Below are positions 24,801 through 38,255 of a stretch of 64,000 bases of DNA, in pieces (positions within the stretch are counted from its first letter, which is position 1; every line of letters begins with the position of its first letter). Position numbers and translations under genes: made by a program. This DNA is from Climacteris rufus (Eukaryota; Chordata; Aves; Passeriformes; Climacteridae), in contig VZRZ01002012.1 of NCBI GenBank assembly GCA_013398175.1, positions 1,274,641 through 1,338,640 of the forward strand, read 5' to 3'. The notes beneath the pieces are model-generated. The model saw nothing but the letters and a program-made list of their open reading frames with translations. It ran no database searches and was not told the origin of the DNA.

Positions 24801-27800
24801 CTTGCTGTTGAGGTGGTGGCTTAAGGACATTTATTTCATTTTCTTTAGTCAATTTAGCAAAAAGAAATTACAGGAAAATAGCTTATTCCATTTTTAAAAC
24901 AAGTAAAGTGTGGCTATTTTTCCTGTTACAAGAGAAACCAAGATTGCCAAGCCAGCTAAGGGATCCTTTATTAATTGCTTGTTCCTTTCCATAATTGACC
25001 ATTAGTTCCCACATTGGATGTCCTGGGACCTCAAGAGGTCTGGGTTAGCAGGCAACTTGAATTGTGTTTGACACTGACTGCAGCAGTTAATGCAGCACCA
25101 GATCCAAACCGGTGCTCATGGCTTTTCCACAACAGCTTTGGTGGCTGTTTCTGAGCTTGTGGCTAAAGAGAGCATCCCTCACCCAGACAGTAGGAAGAGA
25201 TTTAAAAGAATTACTCCAAATTTTTAGGCATCCATAACATCAGCCTTATATCCCAGGTTTGCTCCCACTTGGTTGTTGAACCTGTGTTGCCCTGCAGCCC
25301 CAAGGCACAGACATAAATTAAAGGAGAAACATTGATTCTGTGGCACAGAGATAGGAGTATACAGCCAAGGATCCTGTGACTTGAGCAAAGACCTCTGTTT
25401 CTGGGGTTGCATATGAAATTTGCCTTAAAAAGTTATTGAATAAAAGCATGAGTCATGCAGTGGAATGCATTATTGGGAAGCAGAGAATATGTGTGAGAAT
25501 ATTAAACAATTAAGCAACAAAGACCCACCCTGTCTGAGTGCTTTAACCAACCTATGGAAAAAAGGCAACCCTCCTCTGGTCCTATCTAAAGGGACTGTTA
25601 GACCTTCTTTTGTACCAAAAATACAAGTCATGTGTCTGAGCAAATTTATTTCTAGTTACAGATGTACTCATATATAGGAATCTAAGGTGTATGTTTAAGA
25701 AACTAAGGCATATGTTTAAGGTAAAGAATTTCTTTTCAGTATAATCCCCATTCTATCATGTTCTACCAGCAAAAGTACTTGTTTTTCAGGCAGTTGTCAA
25801 TCCGAGACAGTCTCTGGGACCTGCATTTATCCACTTCTTATGAAATGAACTGAGTCATCTAAATAGAATTATGTTGGGTTTTTTTCCCCCTCTGGTCCCT
25901 TTCCTTCTGATTCATTGTTTTATAATATTTCCTTCTCTTCTTGTCAGGTGCTTTGTCCTGTGAGAGACTTGCAGTGGAGAATTAATGTCATAGATTGTGT
26001 GAAGAATTAATGTTGATCTGCTACTACAATGGCATTTGCAGTATAAACTCTGTGACAATACCATATAATGCAAGACAGGAGTCTGAAATAACTGTGAAAT
26101 CACCTAGCAGTGTAAGGGTCACATTAGCTGCAGAGGAATATGCCAGGGTCTTATGCAAAACAGTGGTACTGGATACAATGAAATATTGCCACATAGGAGA
26201 GAACATCTCTTAAGAAGCTGAACAGGATTCATGACGTGCATCAAATAAAAAACTCTTTAATGAGAAGTATATGAACTCTGTACACAATAGCCCTCAACGG
26301 AGAGTGCAGTATTTTGGCAGATACTCATCTGATCATAAGTCATCCTTATCGAGCTCACAAGGGCGTTGTCCAAGAGAATTAATGTACTCCTGTCATGACT
26401 CAGAAGAAAATTGAGTAAGAAGTGAAAAGATGACTTTACATGTCTGTTTGCTATAGGTGTAACTGAACCCACTTCTGGTATATGATATGGCTGTCACCAG
26501 TTCAGGTCTGGGGTCTCCAAGTCGGGATGCATGTTAATAGGTCTGAGTGGCTGCAGAGGAGGCTGTAATTAGAAGCCTGGAAATGTGCTACACTGTAAAA
26601 TGCTTGAGAAGTTGCCAAAGAAAAGGTTAATGGGGTACTTGACCAAACCTGAGTGTTGAGGAATGAAACTTATGCATGCACCTGAGTCTAGGAGACAAAT
26701 AAAACTAGTTCCAGTGGCTGAGCTGTAGGGTATGAACTCTACTAGGAATTAACCATGGGAAGGCTTTTACAAAGCACTGTAGTGAATTCTGTATGTCTTG
26801 GATTTTTTTCTTTTGGTTTTGTTGTTTAGTTTGGGTTTTGTTGATTTTGGTTTTTTTCCTCTCAGGGAAGCCTTAGTTTAGAAAGGATAGAATTCAGGGA
26901 GTGCTCTGACGTCTGCTATATCTCAAACTGCAGTTCTCAAGCTGGAGTTTAGAAAACTTTTGGGGATGAGTGGGTCCCTGCCAGGTCAAAGAGGTAACGT
27001 TAGGAGAAGGAAGTACATAAAACTGGTAAGAATCTACTGGTGGAGAAGTGGGGTCTTAGTAGAAAGGTTTAAATTCTTGAGCTCTCTGCATCTTTCCCTA
27101 CATTAAGTACCACATACCAAGATGATGCTTCTACGGATGTGAAGAGGAAGAAAGAAATCTGACTGCAAAGGGTGCCAGACAAGGTGATTGTACAGATGTC
27201 TTTTGGCCTTCTAACTTATCTACTGCCTTTCTCACAGTGACTCATGTAATACCTGATTTTTTTTTGTATACTGGTTATTTAACCTATTAATAAAAATACA
27301 AAAATCAAGAGTATAAAATGGAAGTTACTTCTGAGAGCTCTGTTCCATAACTTTGGAATCTAATGAGTTATACACTTAATTATCACTTTAAAAGGGTATT
27401 TTTCAATCATATTGATTTCTGATTGTAAAGTGGAAACTGATGAGATAACCTGCTTCCCACCCAAAAGTTAATTTCTCCTCAAGTTATATTGCAACACTGA
27501 GCAAATTCTCAGCTGCCCTCTGCAAAATCTCATAAATCGTGACAGAATTTTTCAAATCAAAAGTTTTCATCAAGAGTCTAAATCACTTTTTCAGTCATGA
27601 CAATATATAATTTTAATTTCAAAAGTACTCAGTGCTTAGAAACTCCCAATGGTGTCTGTGCCAGCTCCACTCTACTTTGCTGAGTGTTTTAGAATAAGGT
27701 TGCTTTTCAATTTCAATAGTAATGGAGAAGCCTAATTTGTATCTTCAAGTCCTTAAAATGTTGGCTCAGTTCTTGTTCATTATATCTCACTCATATAGCC

Positions 27801-28000
27801 ACAATTCCTTGGCAGTTTTTGGCCAACAATTTTAATTTTTTTTTTGTTATGTAATAATAAAATAATAGGTTTTAATTTAAAAAAAGCCTTAATATTGCAA
27901 AATGGTAGAGAAGCCAAAAGAATAATTAACTGCGAAAGTGGCTACAAAGTAGGTCATATGGCCAAAAGCAAATCTACTTCTCTTCTGCTATCATATTCTT
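18861..28000. other. Unique AT-rich non-coding DNA, almost repeat-free
   Basis: No gene and no confidently recognised transposon in about 9 kb. The only compositional outlier is the GC-richer block 20155-20546, listed separately. Frames at 21212-21578, 22776-23178 and 25912-26213 overlap each other on two strands and have no motifs. The segment 22200-22340 has TTAATTAATTA and TTTACTTATCTCC and could be regulatory, but nothing in a single sequence proves it. Confidence 0.5.
20155..20546 (+). other. GC-richer block with 123-codon open frame, unidentified
   Basis: This block has visibly higher GC than the AT-rich DNA on both sides. A frame at 20175-20546 begins with ATG and runs 123 codons (MGTDLSLALHQHT... 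to ...MMSLMCL). A second frame (20126-20350) overlaps it. I recognise no domain, signal peptide, transmembrane run or low-complexity repeat. The higher GC lowers stop-codon frequency, so the frame can be fortuitous. Alternatives are a decayed LTR or retroelement piece, a processed-gene remnant, or a lineage-specific exon. I see no convincing acceptor or donor sites, and no AATAAA within about 60 bases after the stop. Treated as undetermined rather than a gene. Confidence 0.25.
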
Positions 28001-31000
28001 ACAGAAGTGCTAGTGATATTAAGGGTATTTAAAAAATAAAAAATGTGAGAAAATTTTAAGTTAAGTGATAACTTGCAGAAGTGACGAGTACCTTCAAGTC
28101 ATAGGATCTGCAAGCACTCAGCACATGAAATTCAAGGAAAATGTTATTGCTTTTAGCTTATGCTGATCTGTCTTTATAATGCAAGGATTTCAAACCATGA
28201 GAATACTGATTTCTGGTGACATAGCACTGTGTGAAGTCTCCAAGACTTACAAAGAAGGCCACCAATAACTTTTGTTGGGACTGCTGTGAAGGTCTTGGTC
28301 CATGCTCACATCCCAGAACTCTGCAGAACTCTTGGCAGCCCATTCACGGGATTGCACTGGTCTTTGGACAAAGCGGAGGTTATGGAGACCTTGAACTCAA
28401 TGAAATATGTCCTAAGAGGGCTTCCCATTATTCAAGGGGGATAGGCACATACTTAATTGAAATGACTAAATAAGCCTAGCAGAAACTTCTTACTGATTGT
28501 AAGAGAAAAAGAGAGTAAAAAATGTAAATAGTGCTTCCTCAGTCCTTTCTTTCTTGACCCTGTTCCTCTGAGCATCTATCTGTTAAAACATTGTAATAGT
28601 ACTGGTACCATCTGTTCACTTTGTAAAATTGGTAGTTATGAATCTAAGACAATTCAGCCGTAAAAGAAGGGATTTATTTCTTTCTCAAGAGAAAAAGAAG
28701 TTTAACATCATTTGAATGATACCTGAAAGAATAGGCAATAACACAGGAGCAAGGAAAGAGGACTGCTCTATGTATGCAACAGTCTCAAATACAGAGATGA
28801 GGATATTGCAGTTTTTATATACTGAAACTTCCTGTAATATATTAGATGTGTGGAAAACCTTCAGTGCTTTTAAGTCACTCTGAAAAGAATTCAACCTGGC
28901 CCTTATTATTTTGGGTTTATTTTTCATTTTTCTCTCTAAACAGCTATGAGACAAGAATCTGCTTTTCCATTCTCACACCTTCCCATCTTAAGAATAAAAT
29001 AGGATCAACATTGTTCCTTAGGTCATGTGATATGCTATTTTTTTTTTAAAAAAATTTGTGCATGAGTTATACAAAATGTCAAATGCTGGATTGTTGTGAA
29101 CTAAAAAGTGAAATATCTCACAGGAACAGTTAAGCCCTTTACAAAATATTGTTGTTTTGAAGAGGAGATTAATTGGAGAGAAGTTTAGTTTTAGGTAATT
29201 GAAGGGAGAAAAAATGTGCAGAAAACTCATTTTACCTGCCACTCTTGGAACTCAGGAATCAGTCATTATTGTCTCAGAGAAACACATTTAATTCTTAATT
29301 CGCACATTCAAGGACTGCCATCAACCAGCAAGAGATGTAGGATTACATTTTGTTAAACTTTGATATGACTTGACAAATATGTGGAAATTCATGGTCTATT
29401 CACAGTATTAGGTGGACTGTTTATAACCCTTTGATATTGCTTCACTGAAAGCAGTGACAGAGAACAGCTAAGCACATCTGAACAGTACAAAGCAGTCATC
29501 TAAATGACACCATATTATTACTTTTCCTCTATGTAGAAGACATTGGAACTTCTTTATTAACTGTAGAAAAATATAGAGCCTTATTCATGTCCTGATCCCA
29601 GGAGGAGCAGGAGCATCTGTAATTGTTAGAGTGCCTTCTGTGCTAGAAGATGACTTCAGCAAAGGCTTTAAATGCTCAGCATCTCTCAGTTTCAAGCCAT
29701 TAGCATTCATGTCCCTCTAGGGAATATGGAATTATTACTCATACATGAAATGAGATGCTGCTGAGGTTAGCAGCCCTTATAGCTCTCTGCAGCTTAGTGT
29801 CAAAATGAGCAAGTGACACCAATATGTGTTTTTAAAGTAGATTAAGAGAGTGTTTGAAGGGGGCTGTGCAAAGCAAGGTGATAACTGCCCTGGATGGCAG
29901 TCTTCTGCTCACGGGCTGCTCAGGTTGCCCTACCTATAAATGGTTCCTCTCCCATATTATGTTCCCACCTAATCTGACAAGACAGGATGAGATGGTGCAA
30001 AGGCAACCACGGACACCCTTGAGAAAGGGAACTAACTCCTTGTTCAGTCTGGATCTGGGATGTGACCAGGTTTGAAAGGCTGGCTGTCAAATTCAAATGG
30101 TCTTGCTCAGAGTTAATGTTCAGTGTTGCGGTGTCACCATGGGGTTGTGGTTTTAAGCTGGAGGGGAATTTGGATGACATTTTTGTAGGAGATAGGTCCA
30201 ATATTTAGAGAAGGATTAAAACCAAACTGGGTTAGGCTGTCATCTGACAGTAATAAAGTGCCTCAGCTGAAGCTGAAGCTCTTAGAATACTACAGCAAGA
30301 TGAGAGAAATGGTTTAACTCATAGTTTAGGGGAGTGACTTTGGAAAGTGTATTTGGACACAGCAAAATAAGGTGTTTTTGCTGTGCTATTCCAAAGTTTG
30401 TGCTGCCATACCTTCACTACTCTTAATACCAGTTTATGCTAGAATTAAATCTAAGCATTTCTATCCAAATTATAAGCATACTTTAATCTTGTAAGGGTTA
30501 ACACAGTGCCAAAAAACAGTGCCCAGACAGAGGCCACAGTGAAACCATTAAGACTGCCACTTGTCTCAGTAAGAAATGCCATTCTCAGCTGCTGAAATTA
30601 TTCTTGACTCTATATTTCTGCCATTAAAATAAAAAAAGGAATAATTTTATTTAAATGGCATGCACTGTTCAAGTTTCCACCTTCTGAGCTGTGGCCAAAC
30701 ATGTACCCCAGAGTCTGCATGCAGTGCTTTCTCGGAGCTCCTTCTCCTCCCATCACATCACAGCAACAGCACAGAACAGTCCAAAAAATATTTTCCTTTT
30801 CCTTTGCTCCCTCTGTAGAAGGCAGGCAGCTTGCACTGCTGTGCTGAGATACATGGAACATTATCTGAGAATCATTTTTGCTTTTATTTTTAGGCAAATC
30901 ATTTAGTTAATATTGCAATGTATCTAACAAATATTTCAAGACCATAAAATTAAAACTAGCTAAACGAAGCATTTTCTTACTTTCTGTGCTTTACCTTCCC

Positions 31001-34000
31001 AACACCTTGATTGCAGGACAAGTAGATCTTTGTTACATAAACCAGCATTAAATCAGTATTATTCCTGAGGACTGTAATGAACTTTGCATTAAGAGAAGGC
31101 TGAATTACTGAAGGCTGAAGTAATACCTACAACAGTTACTTTATTTTCTTTATAACACACGATCAGGTCACTGAGTTCACTTGTATTTCCTCTCCTTCCT
31201 GGGAAATCAATGATAATCCTGTTGAGAATACTGTATTTAATGTTTATCCAAAAAAAGGATACAGACTGGAATCCACATTCATATAAGATCATGGAAGGCT
31301 TTCTATTTTTCAAGACAATTATCGCAAGCCATTTTCATACTTGTGTAATCTGAAATCATACAAGTCATGTTCAAAGAACTGTGGGAAAGTAAAACAACTG
31401 GATGGTAGTGCAGAGTAGAGGTGATGTGGTGAAAGAAATAGTAATCATATAAATAATAGATTAAATTGCTGTAAGTGCAAGACAAGAGTGATACTGTATG
31501 TGCCCCTCACGGCCACTGCAACTATGGCAACAGTGATACATGTACTGTCTTCATTGCAGATCAGCCACATAAATATCTAACTGATGGACCATACATGGTT
31601 TGTACTTGTACTGAAGTCACTCTCTAGCTGTCTTTTTACTGTTGAGCAGTCCTCATGTCTTGTCTTTACATTTTCAGGCTTGCATCAGGCTTTTACATTT
31701 AGGCTTGCAATACCTCCAAAGAGAAGTTCCTTCTCACTTAACAAGTTAAGACAATTTTCCATGAGAGAGGGAGAACACGGATGTGTGCATGTTGTTGTGT
31801 ACGTTTGGGAACTGGACATGGACACCAACGCTGGTGCCCTTTAATCTCCCTGCTTTCAAGGCTCAGGTTTATGAGACTCATCTCTTTTGGAGAGAACTAC
31901 TTCAGGCAATATTCTAATTTGATATATGCAATTCACTTAGACTACAACCTAGAGAGGGGGGATTATTTGGTATATTCTCTAACTGGCTTGTATTAGCTTT
32001 GGCTGCAATTAGGGATGATTATATGAGATTTCTCAGGACATGTAATTTGCAGCTGCGTTAGAATAGACTGACCTGTTCATTCTGCAGATAGATAAAGCTC
32101 TTTAAACCCTCAGTGTGCATGCCAGGAACCAGAGAGGCATGATGCTGAGAAGAATTTGCACCATATGTTAAGTCTCTGCATCTCATAATCAAAACTTCTT
32201 TTATTCATCTATTCCTTCTCCTTGGTTTGCAAGGATACTTTATTGTTTTACCTATTTAACAGTGTATGTAACAGTTATGTTCCCATCCTGCTGATACTGC
32301 TATTGCTGCCAAAATGTAAATTATGTCCACTTTATAAATGCTAGTATTTTCAGTCTTCTTTGAATATGGATAAATAGCTAGCAATTCTTAAAGGTCAAGT
32401 CATATTTAGAATTGTTTGACTTAATTACAGGAATGAATTTTGAAATGGCATGGTTCATCACCCTGTGACACACCATGTCACACTGCATCATTTACATTGC
32501 AGGGGACAATTTCTTGTCCCTTTCTGGTCTACCTGTACTTTAAAAATGAGAATTTCCTTTTGTGGTTCACAGAGCCTCTGAAAAGTGCATATTACATATA
32601 TTCAGTCTGTCACCTGAACAATAAAAACCACATAATTTTTCATTCCTTTGAAAGTTTATATTGCTATTTGCAGTACTATCACCGTCTGAAAACACTGTTG
32701 AAAACAGAAGCATATCTGTCTGAAGAAAGGCATATAAACACAGAAATACACAAAAGTGGCATAGACCTGTGGGGTTGGTATTTGAGAATATCTGTACTCA
32801 CTATACCTATAATCATCTAGAATTGTTTAGGGTCACCTGGTGCCTGTAAGTCTGGAAAAATTGGAGAAAACTGAAGGAGAGTGTCTTTCTGATAAACTCC
32901 ATAAGAGTCCTTTCCCAGTGGCATCCTAGATAAGAATCTGCTGCCTTGGAAGGGCGCATTGATCACTACTGTCCTCTGAATTGATGCTCTATTTTCTGAC
33001 TTGGGACATTGTACCCTTGTGAAGTGGTTTCTTAGCGGTAGGTGATCTACTAAATCTGCCTTCTGCCATTACTCAATGGTAAAGTGCCTTTGAGTAGCAA
33101 GTGAAGAGATCCACAGGTACTGCTGAATCCAACAGATGGAATGACAGGATCTGGTATTACTATAACCACTAATCCAGCCGAGTCTCAGTTAGATATTTTA
33201 TGTTTGTGGATGCTGACATCCCAAGTGGATGATAGTATTTAGTCATAAAATGCTCACATAAATAATTCAGCTGAATTTGGCATGGTTCACACTACAGCAA
33301 CATAAAGTCAATTCCAGAGTTTTCATGTGCAGTAAAACCCATCCCAAGACCGAGAATGCCTCAAGCCTCATCTTCCCAAAGATGTGAATTTAATTTAACA
33401 AGCCTGGTCTTGTCTAAAAAGAAAATGAAAATGTGTTTGCAGCACTTGAAATTTTACAAACCATTTCTTGCTACATTGCATAAACCAAGTCAATGACCCA
33501 GAACTGAATATTAGCATTTAATTGGCTATTTTTCTTCTAACATTTACTGTTATGCACTTTTTCCCCCCTCCTCTTTTCAAAGCCCTAGGTACTGAAATGT
33601 GTGGGAGAGGTTTGAGATAAGAAGTTTTCTCATGCGATTGATCAGAACAATTTCCTGCTCCTCAGAAGTGCCTGAGTGTCACAAGGCAGCAGCAGCCTAG
33701 CAACTACGCACATTTGCCAGTGCCTCACGCTGGACTGGCAACGCATCAAAATGCTCCTCTGCACTCCACATAATTAGTACATCTTTTCTCTGGATGTTTT
33801 TAATGAGTACAATGTCACCTTATAAGCTTTACCTGAGTAACAGGCATTTCAAAAGAAGCACTTGATGACACACAGCTCTCATTTGAACATCTTGCTCTCT
33901 GCTTTCGCTAAATACCCAACCAGGTGTGTATACCCTGGTCTGCTTTGTACTGCATGAGATAAGCATTCCTCACCACTGTTTTGGTGGGGTTTTTAATGAT

Positions 34001-36253
34001 CAATGAAATCAACACACAATTTATTAATATGCAACCATTTTACAGAAAATATTGTCAGCAAAAATAAACTAAAAGACATAGACAAGGATGTACCTTTTGC
34101 AACAGCTACTGCTACAAATATCAATTTTTAAGCAGCTGTCTCACATTTCTCAGTAATTCATTGTGTATAGAGACAAATTACACTGAAATATGCTATTGTA
34201 AGAGTAGTTACTCCTTTTCACAAGTGACATTTTAGATACTGTATAACATGATATGATCCATTTGATACTAAACACAGAGCAGGACAGAAAAGAAAATTAA
34301 AGGTGCCACAAACATGTATAGAATGGTTGTTTTGAACAGGAAAATTTGAAATCAGAGCAAATGCCCAATTATGTTTTTTGTCTCTGTATTTCAGTCCCAT
34401 ACTCTTTACTCCATTTATTTCCATGAGAAGGAAAAAACACCTTGAGTAGGAAGACCTGTTACTTGGAGGAAACTGAATTTCTGTATGTTTCTATCAGCAG
34501 ATGATTATAGATGCTTACGAAGGCAGCAGTAAAACATTCTGCTTAGAAAAACACTTTAGATATAGTATGGGTGGATGGAAGTTGAAATGATAGATCTTCA
34601 TTTCTGCTCCAGCCATCTCTATGAAAACCTAATATACACTAAACCAAATGATAAATACAGAATGTCTTCCTTAATATCAAATCTTGATTAAATCATAAGA
34701 AAAGAGACCTTGGCAGTCTATTTAATACTGCTGACTTTGTACTTAGTGAAAGCACTATGTGTAACCAAGTTTTGATACCATGCAATATGGATCCAGACAT
34801 TTTCTTGCATTGATGTGTTTATAGATGACTAAACTCTCAGGGAGGTAGTTTTAGGCATATGTCTTAAACCTTTCAGTCTTTAAATGTTGTTAGGAAAACA
34901 TGTTCAAGTACAAACATATTTATACTATGTTTGTGGTTGCACTGGTAAACTTGTTACGGATATACAGTTTTTATGCACTATATTGACATATTGCTATTTT
35001 GCTTGCTCTCTCTAAAGTTTCCCAAGATTATACTTTAGGGAAGTAATAGGATGGTAAACGTATTCTGAAGTGGCAAAACCTTCTATGCAAGTAGTAACGC
35101 TAAGCCTAGAATCATTATTTTTTTAACAAAATGGAAAAGGAAAATCAATCTCTCTTGTAGCTGTAATGCGAAATAATTTTTCAGATTTTTTTTTGCAGTT
35201 GAAAAACAGCTTTGTTAGTTCAATGAAATGGTAGTAAGGATTGTAAGCTAATCCTTTTTGATGAAAATGAGAAATATGAAATAGCATAATCATTTCATTT
35301 TAACAGTTAGACATAAAAGCTGCCTAATGCACACTGTTGAGAAACAAAGGAGAAAAGGGGCACTCTCAGCTTGTGCACTTTATGAACACAGTTCAGAGGC
35401 AGACAGATAGAGCCTCAATGGAGTAGTTCCTTGGAGTGCTTAATGAACTGAGAAATTAGTTTTCTTACTTCAGAGTACTCAACTTTAAAGAACACCTGAA
35501 TGTCCCTGATCATTTTTACTGCATCTGCATCAATCAATGTAGCAGTGAAACATTTATATTTGAAGTCAAATGTTTATGCAAAAGGACTAATGTTAATCTG
35601 AACTGTATTTCAAATGCCACTCCCTGTAAGCCAGTATTGCAGAGCGGGGAGTGTCCTGGAGCACAGCGTGGCTTTAGGAATAGATTTACAACAATGCCAA
35701 GAGCATAGTATGAATACCTGGAATACCTACCTTATAGAATGTTGGAACCCTGAATTCTGAGAGTTTCACTCTTTCTGCTTTAACAGGTTACGATCTGCAG
35801 AAATGCACCTCATTTGATCTTGGACCATGAAAGGGACTTCCCCTGTAGTGTGATAACTTTGAAATTAATGCTGTATATTTAAGGCTAGGTCACTAGGTGA
35901 ATTAGGCAGAAGTGTAGACATTTTGGTTTATGAAATATTGTAATACTAGGGTCCAAAATGGAGGGTTTAGGTGTTGTTTTATAACTTCCTTTTTTACCTT
36001 TGCTACTTCCCCTTTCTTCTCCAAAAACTTGTGTTTTCTGTCATTAGTTCTAAAGTTCCGCAGTGTGGGATAAGAAGAACTGATTATTGGGTTTTATTAA
36101 AAATATCCTACACAACATGTTCCTAATTGGACAATCTGAGGTATAAATAATCTGGAGGAGAGGTGCTTGAGGCCATTTTTCACCTTGTTATTAACAACAA
36201 AGCACTTTTCTGTGCCGCCAAGTTATAGATAACACTTAATAAACATTTTGAGA
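28001..36253. other. Unique non-coding DNA, no gene seen
   Basis: About 8 kb with no recognisable transposon. Open frames of up to 126 codons (around 32443-32820, starting at TTG rather than ATG) have no motif. That length is near the chance maximum for a window this size. Around 33560-33990 the sequence is richer in GC and has a cluster of transcription-factor-like sites (separate entry). The stretch ends at the assembly gap. Confidence 0.5.
33590..33990. promoter_or_regulatory. Possible regulatory element (weak evidence)
   Basis: Two copies of TGAGATAAG, a GATA-factor-type site (AGATAAG core at 33615-33621 and 33957-33963), bracket the segment. Between them is GCAGCCTAGCAAC (33692-33704), one mismatch from an RFX X-box (GTNRCC, 1-base spacer, RGYAAC). 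A second X-box half site, GGCAAC, follows near 33738. The composition is unlike the AT-rich flanks. Single 7-mers of this kind occur by chance several times in 64 kb, so the call rests on clustering only. No gene is nearby to name as a target. Confidence 0.2.
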
Positions 36254-36318
36254 NNNNNNNNNNNNNNNNNNNNNNNNNNNNNNNNNNNNNNNNNNNNNNN
36301 NNNNNNNNNNNNNNNNNN
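36254..36318. other. Assembly gap (65 N)
   Basis: A run of 65 undetermined bases. The size is not a round placeholder, so it may be an estimated gap. The right edge is GC-rich and contains a hairpin (36326-36342). Any frame reported across this gap is an artefact. Confidence 0.98.
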
Positions 36319-37515
36319 TGGCAGGGGCCGAAAGCTTCGGCCAGATTCCTCTGCAATAGCATAATTTCTGGCATCTTAAAAGAAGATTGCCCCATCACGT
36401 GTTTTCATCTGAAGGCAACCATATTGCTCTCATTGTCAGGACTCCTTGGAGATCTATTGTCCTACAGCACCAGCTGATACAGTGCTAATTCAATGTCCCC
36501 TCTTCCCTAGCTCTTAGCCATCTCCTGCATTTTGGTTTGGGGGTGTTTTTTGGAGGTGTGTTTTTGTTGGTTGCTCATCCTCTTCTTTTCCTTGTTTTGC
36601 CTCAGGTTAATTTCACTGGTTTCCATATGATTAATCTCAACTAGCTGTGAGGTAGTATAGATGGAAAAGGAGGTCATGGGTGAGATGGTCCCCAATATTC
36701 CTTTCTGAGTCAATGGTGAAGAACAGGATAGTTTACAATTTGAGTATACCTAGCTGGCCTGGTTTTGACGTCTGCATTAGGATGGGATGCATCATATCTC
36801 AGAAGTATGAATTTCTTTCCTTTGACTCCAGGGGGAAGTTATATGACTATAATGAGCTATAATTTGTACGTAGATGTCTACATTGTAAATAAACATATTT
36901 TATGAGAAGAATTTCACTCTTTGAGTGCTTTGGTCAGTATGATAACAAAAGAAAAAGTCATACTGCATAGCTCATGTAGTATTAAAACTCCAGATTTGGT
37001 AGGAAATTTGGAAACACAATCAGAATTCTGAGGTCAGTTTAACTTTTAAGGCTTTATCTTAAATCAGCTATGTCAACAGTAAAGTTTTATGGCCCAATGA
37101 GGTCTTGCATGCACCCTGGGATTAAAATTTCTTGAGTTAATGAGGTATTTGGTGGATATTAAAGAAGTTTTTTTAAAGATCTCTAGGTAAAAGTATTTAA
37201 GCCGCTTATATGGTCAAGGATTTAATGTCAACTTGCCAATCAATAACACTTCTGCTCCTATCCAGTGAGTACAAGTTGAAGCAGAGTTCACTCACTACAC
37301 TTGATTGTGTTACAAGAACTGGAAATTCCTGTTGTGAACAGGAATTACCACCTCATGCTGGTGGTAACTGAATAGGGCAGTGTGTTCCACTTCTGCTTAT
37401 TTTGAATTATGAAAAAATAGCACGATGTCAAAATTAAGCAAGAGAACATATGCCTAGGAGAAAAATAACAAAAAAGCTGAATCTGCTGCCATTTTATCTG
37501 TTTCAGTTGGCTGGC
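36319..37515. other. Non-coding DNA between gap and LTR
   Basis: No gene or known repeat. It starts with a GC-rich hairpin (arms GGCCGAA 36326-36332 and TTCGGCC 36336-36342, loop AGC). It contains back-to-back perfect hairpins at 37324-37367, listed separately. Confidence 0.55.
37324..37367. repeat. Two perfect hairpins joined end to end
   Basis: The first stem pairs AATTCCTGTT (37324-37333) with AACAGGAATT (37337-37346) around a 3-base loop, GTG. The second pairs TTACCACC (37345-37352) with GGTGGTAA (37360-37367) around a 7-base loop, TCATGCT. The last two bases of the first stem are the first two of the second, so only one stem can be fully paired at a time. It lies 149 bases before the LTR at 37516. 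The role is unknown. Confidence 0.9.
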
Positions 37516-37710
37516 TGTGGTGGTTTGAAGAGTTTGGGAGGTCTAGCTCCTTGGGTGTGGTAGGGGCCTAAAGATGGCTCCTGTAAGGAGCTTCCAGAAG
37601 CTTCCACAGCTGTCTGGTCAGGGCCTATCTCTGATGGCTCCTGGGAGATTGATGTGCTGTTTTCCACAGTTGGGCCAACTAGGAAGGACAGTTATGCCTC
37701 TGTGACAGCA

Positions 37711-37720
37711 TATATAAAAA
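37711..37720 (+). promoter_or_regulatory. LTR TATA box
   Basis: TATATAAAAA lies about 195 bases inside the LTR, the expected U3 position. It would place the transcription start, and so the U3/R border, near 37742-37750. Activity is not shown by the sequence. Confidence 0.6.
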
Positions 37721-38255
37721 GCAATCTCACTAGTACGCAGGCGCGCACCATGTAGTCACGTAGGTGTAGGTAGGCAGAGGAGGAGTGTAGCATGAAAAGG
37801 AAACATTCAGGTATGAGAGCCAGCGAAATCTGCCAGTCTTCCAAGAAGAGGAGCAACGGGAGAGGAGACTCGTAAATCATCGAACCTGAAGATGTCTGCG
37901 TGGCCCACTACAGGGCAGAAGGGGGTAATCTCCTACAGAAGGGGTTTTGGTCTGATGAGGAATGGACACAGTTAAGGATTGCTTCTACTCCTGAAATACT
38001 TGGACTGCAGGAGTCAATGAGGTAAAGAAGCTGTGTGTCACCCCCACCCTAAGTATGGATCAGCCTGATCTGGGAGAAAAAACAGCGGCGGCAGGTCTGG
38101 GCGGGCTGCGCCAACTTCTGCAAACCTTGCCACAGTGCCAAAGGAGAGAGAGAAAAGACCAACTAAGAACTTATTAAGGAAAAACCCCCTCCCCGGGTTC
38201 CCTTACAATCTGGGAGAAGAGAGGGCTGTGAGGATGTTGAGGGGGCAGGAGGGGG

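Noticed and set aside
32440..32820. 126-codon plus frame
   Set aside because: It starts at TTG rather than ATG and has no recognisable motif. A frame of this length is near the chance maximum for a 64-kb AT-rich window.
36180..36398. 72-codon minus frame spanning the gap
   Set aside because: It is only open because 65 N bases are read as unknown residues.
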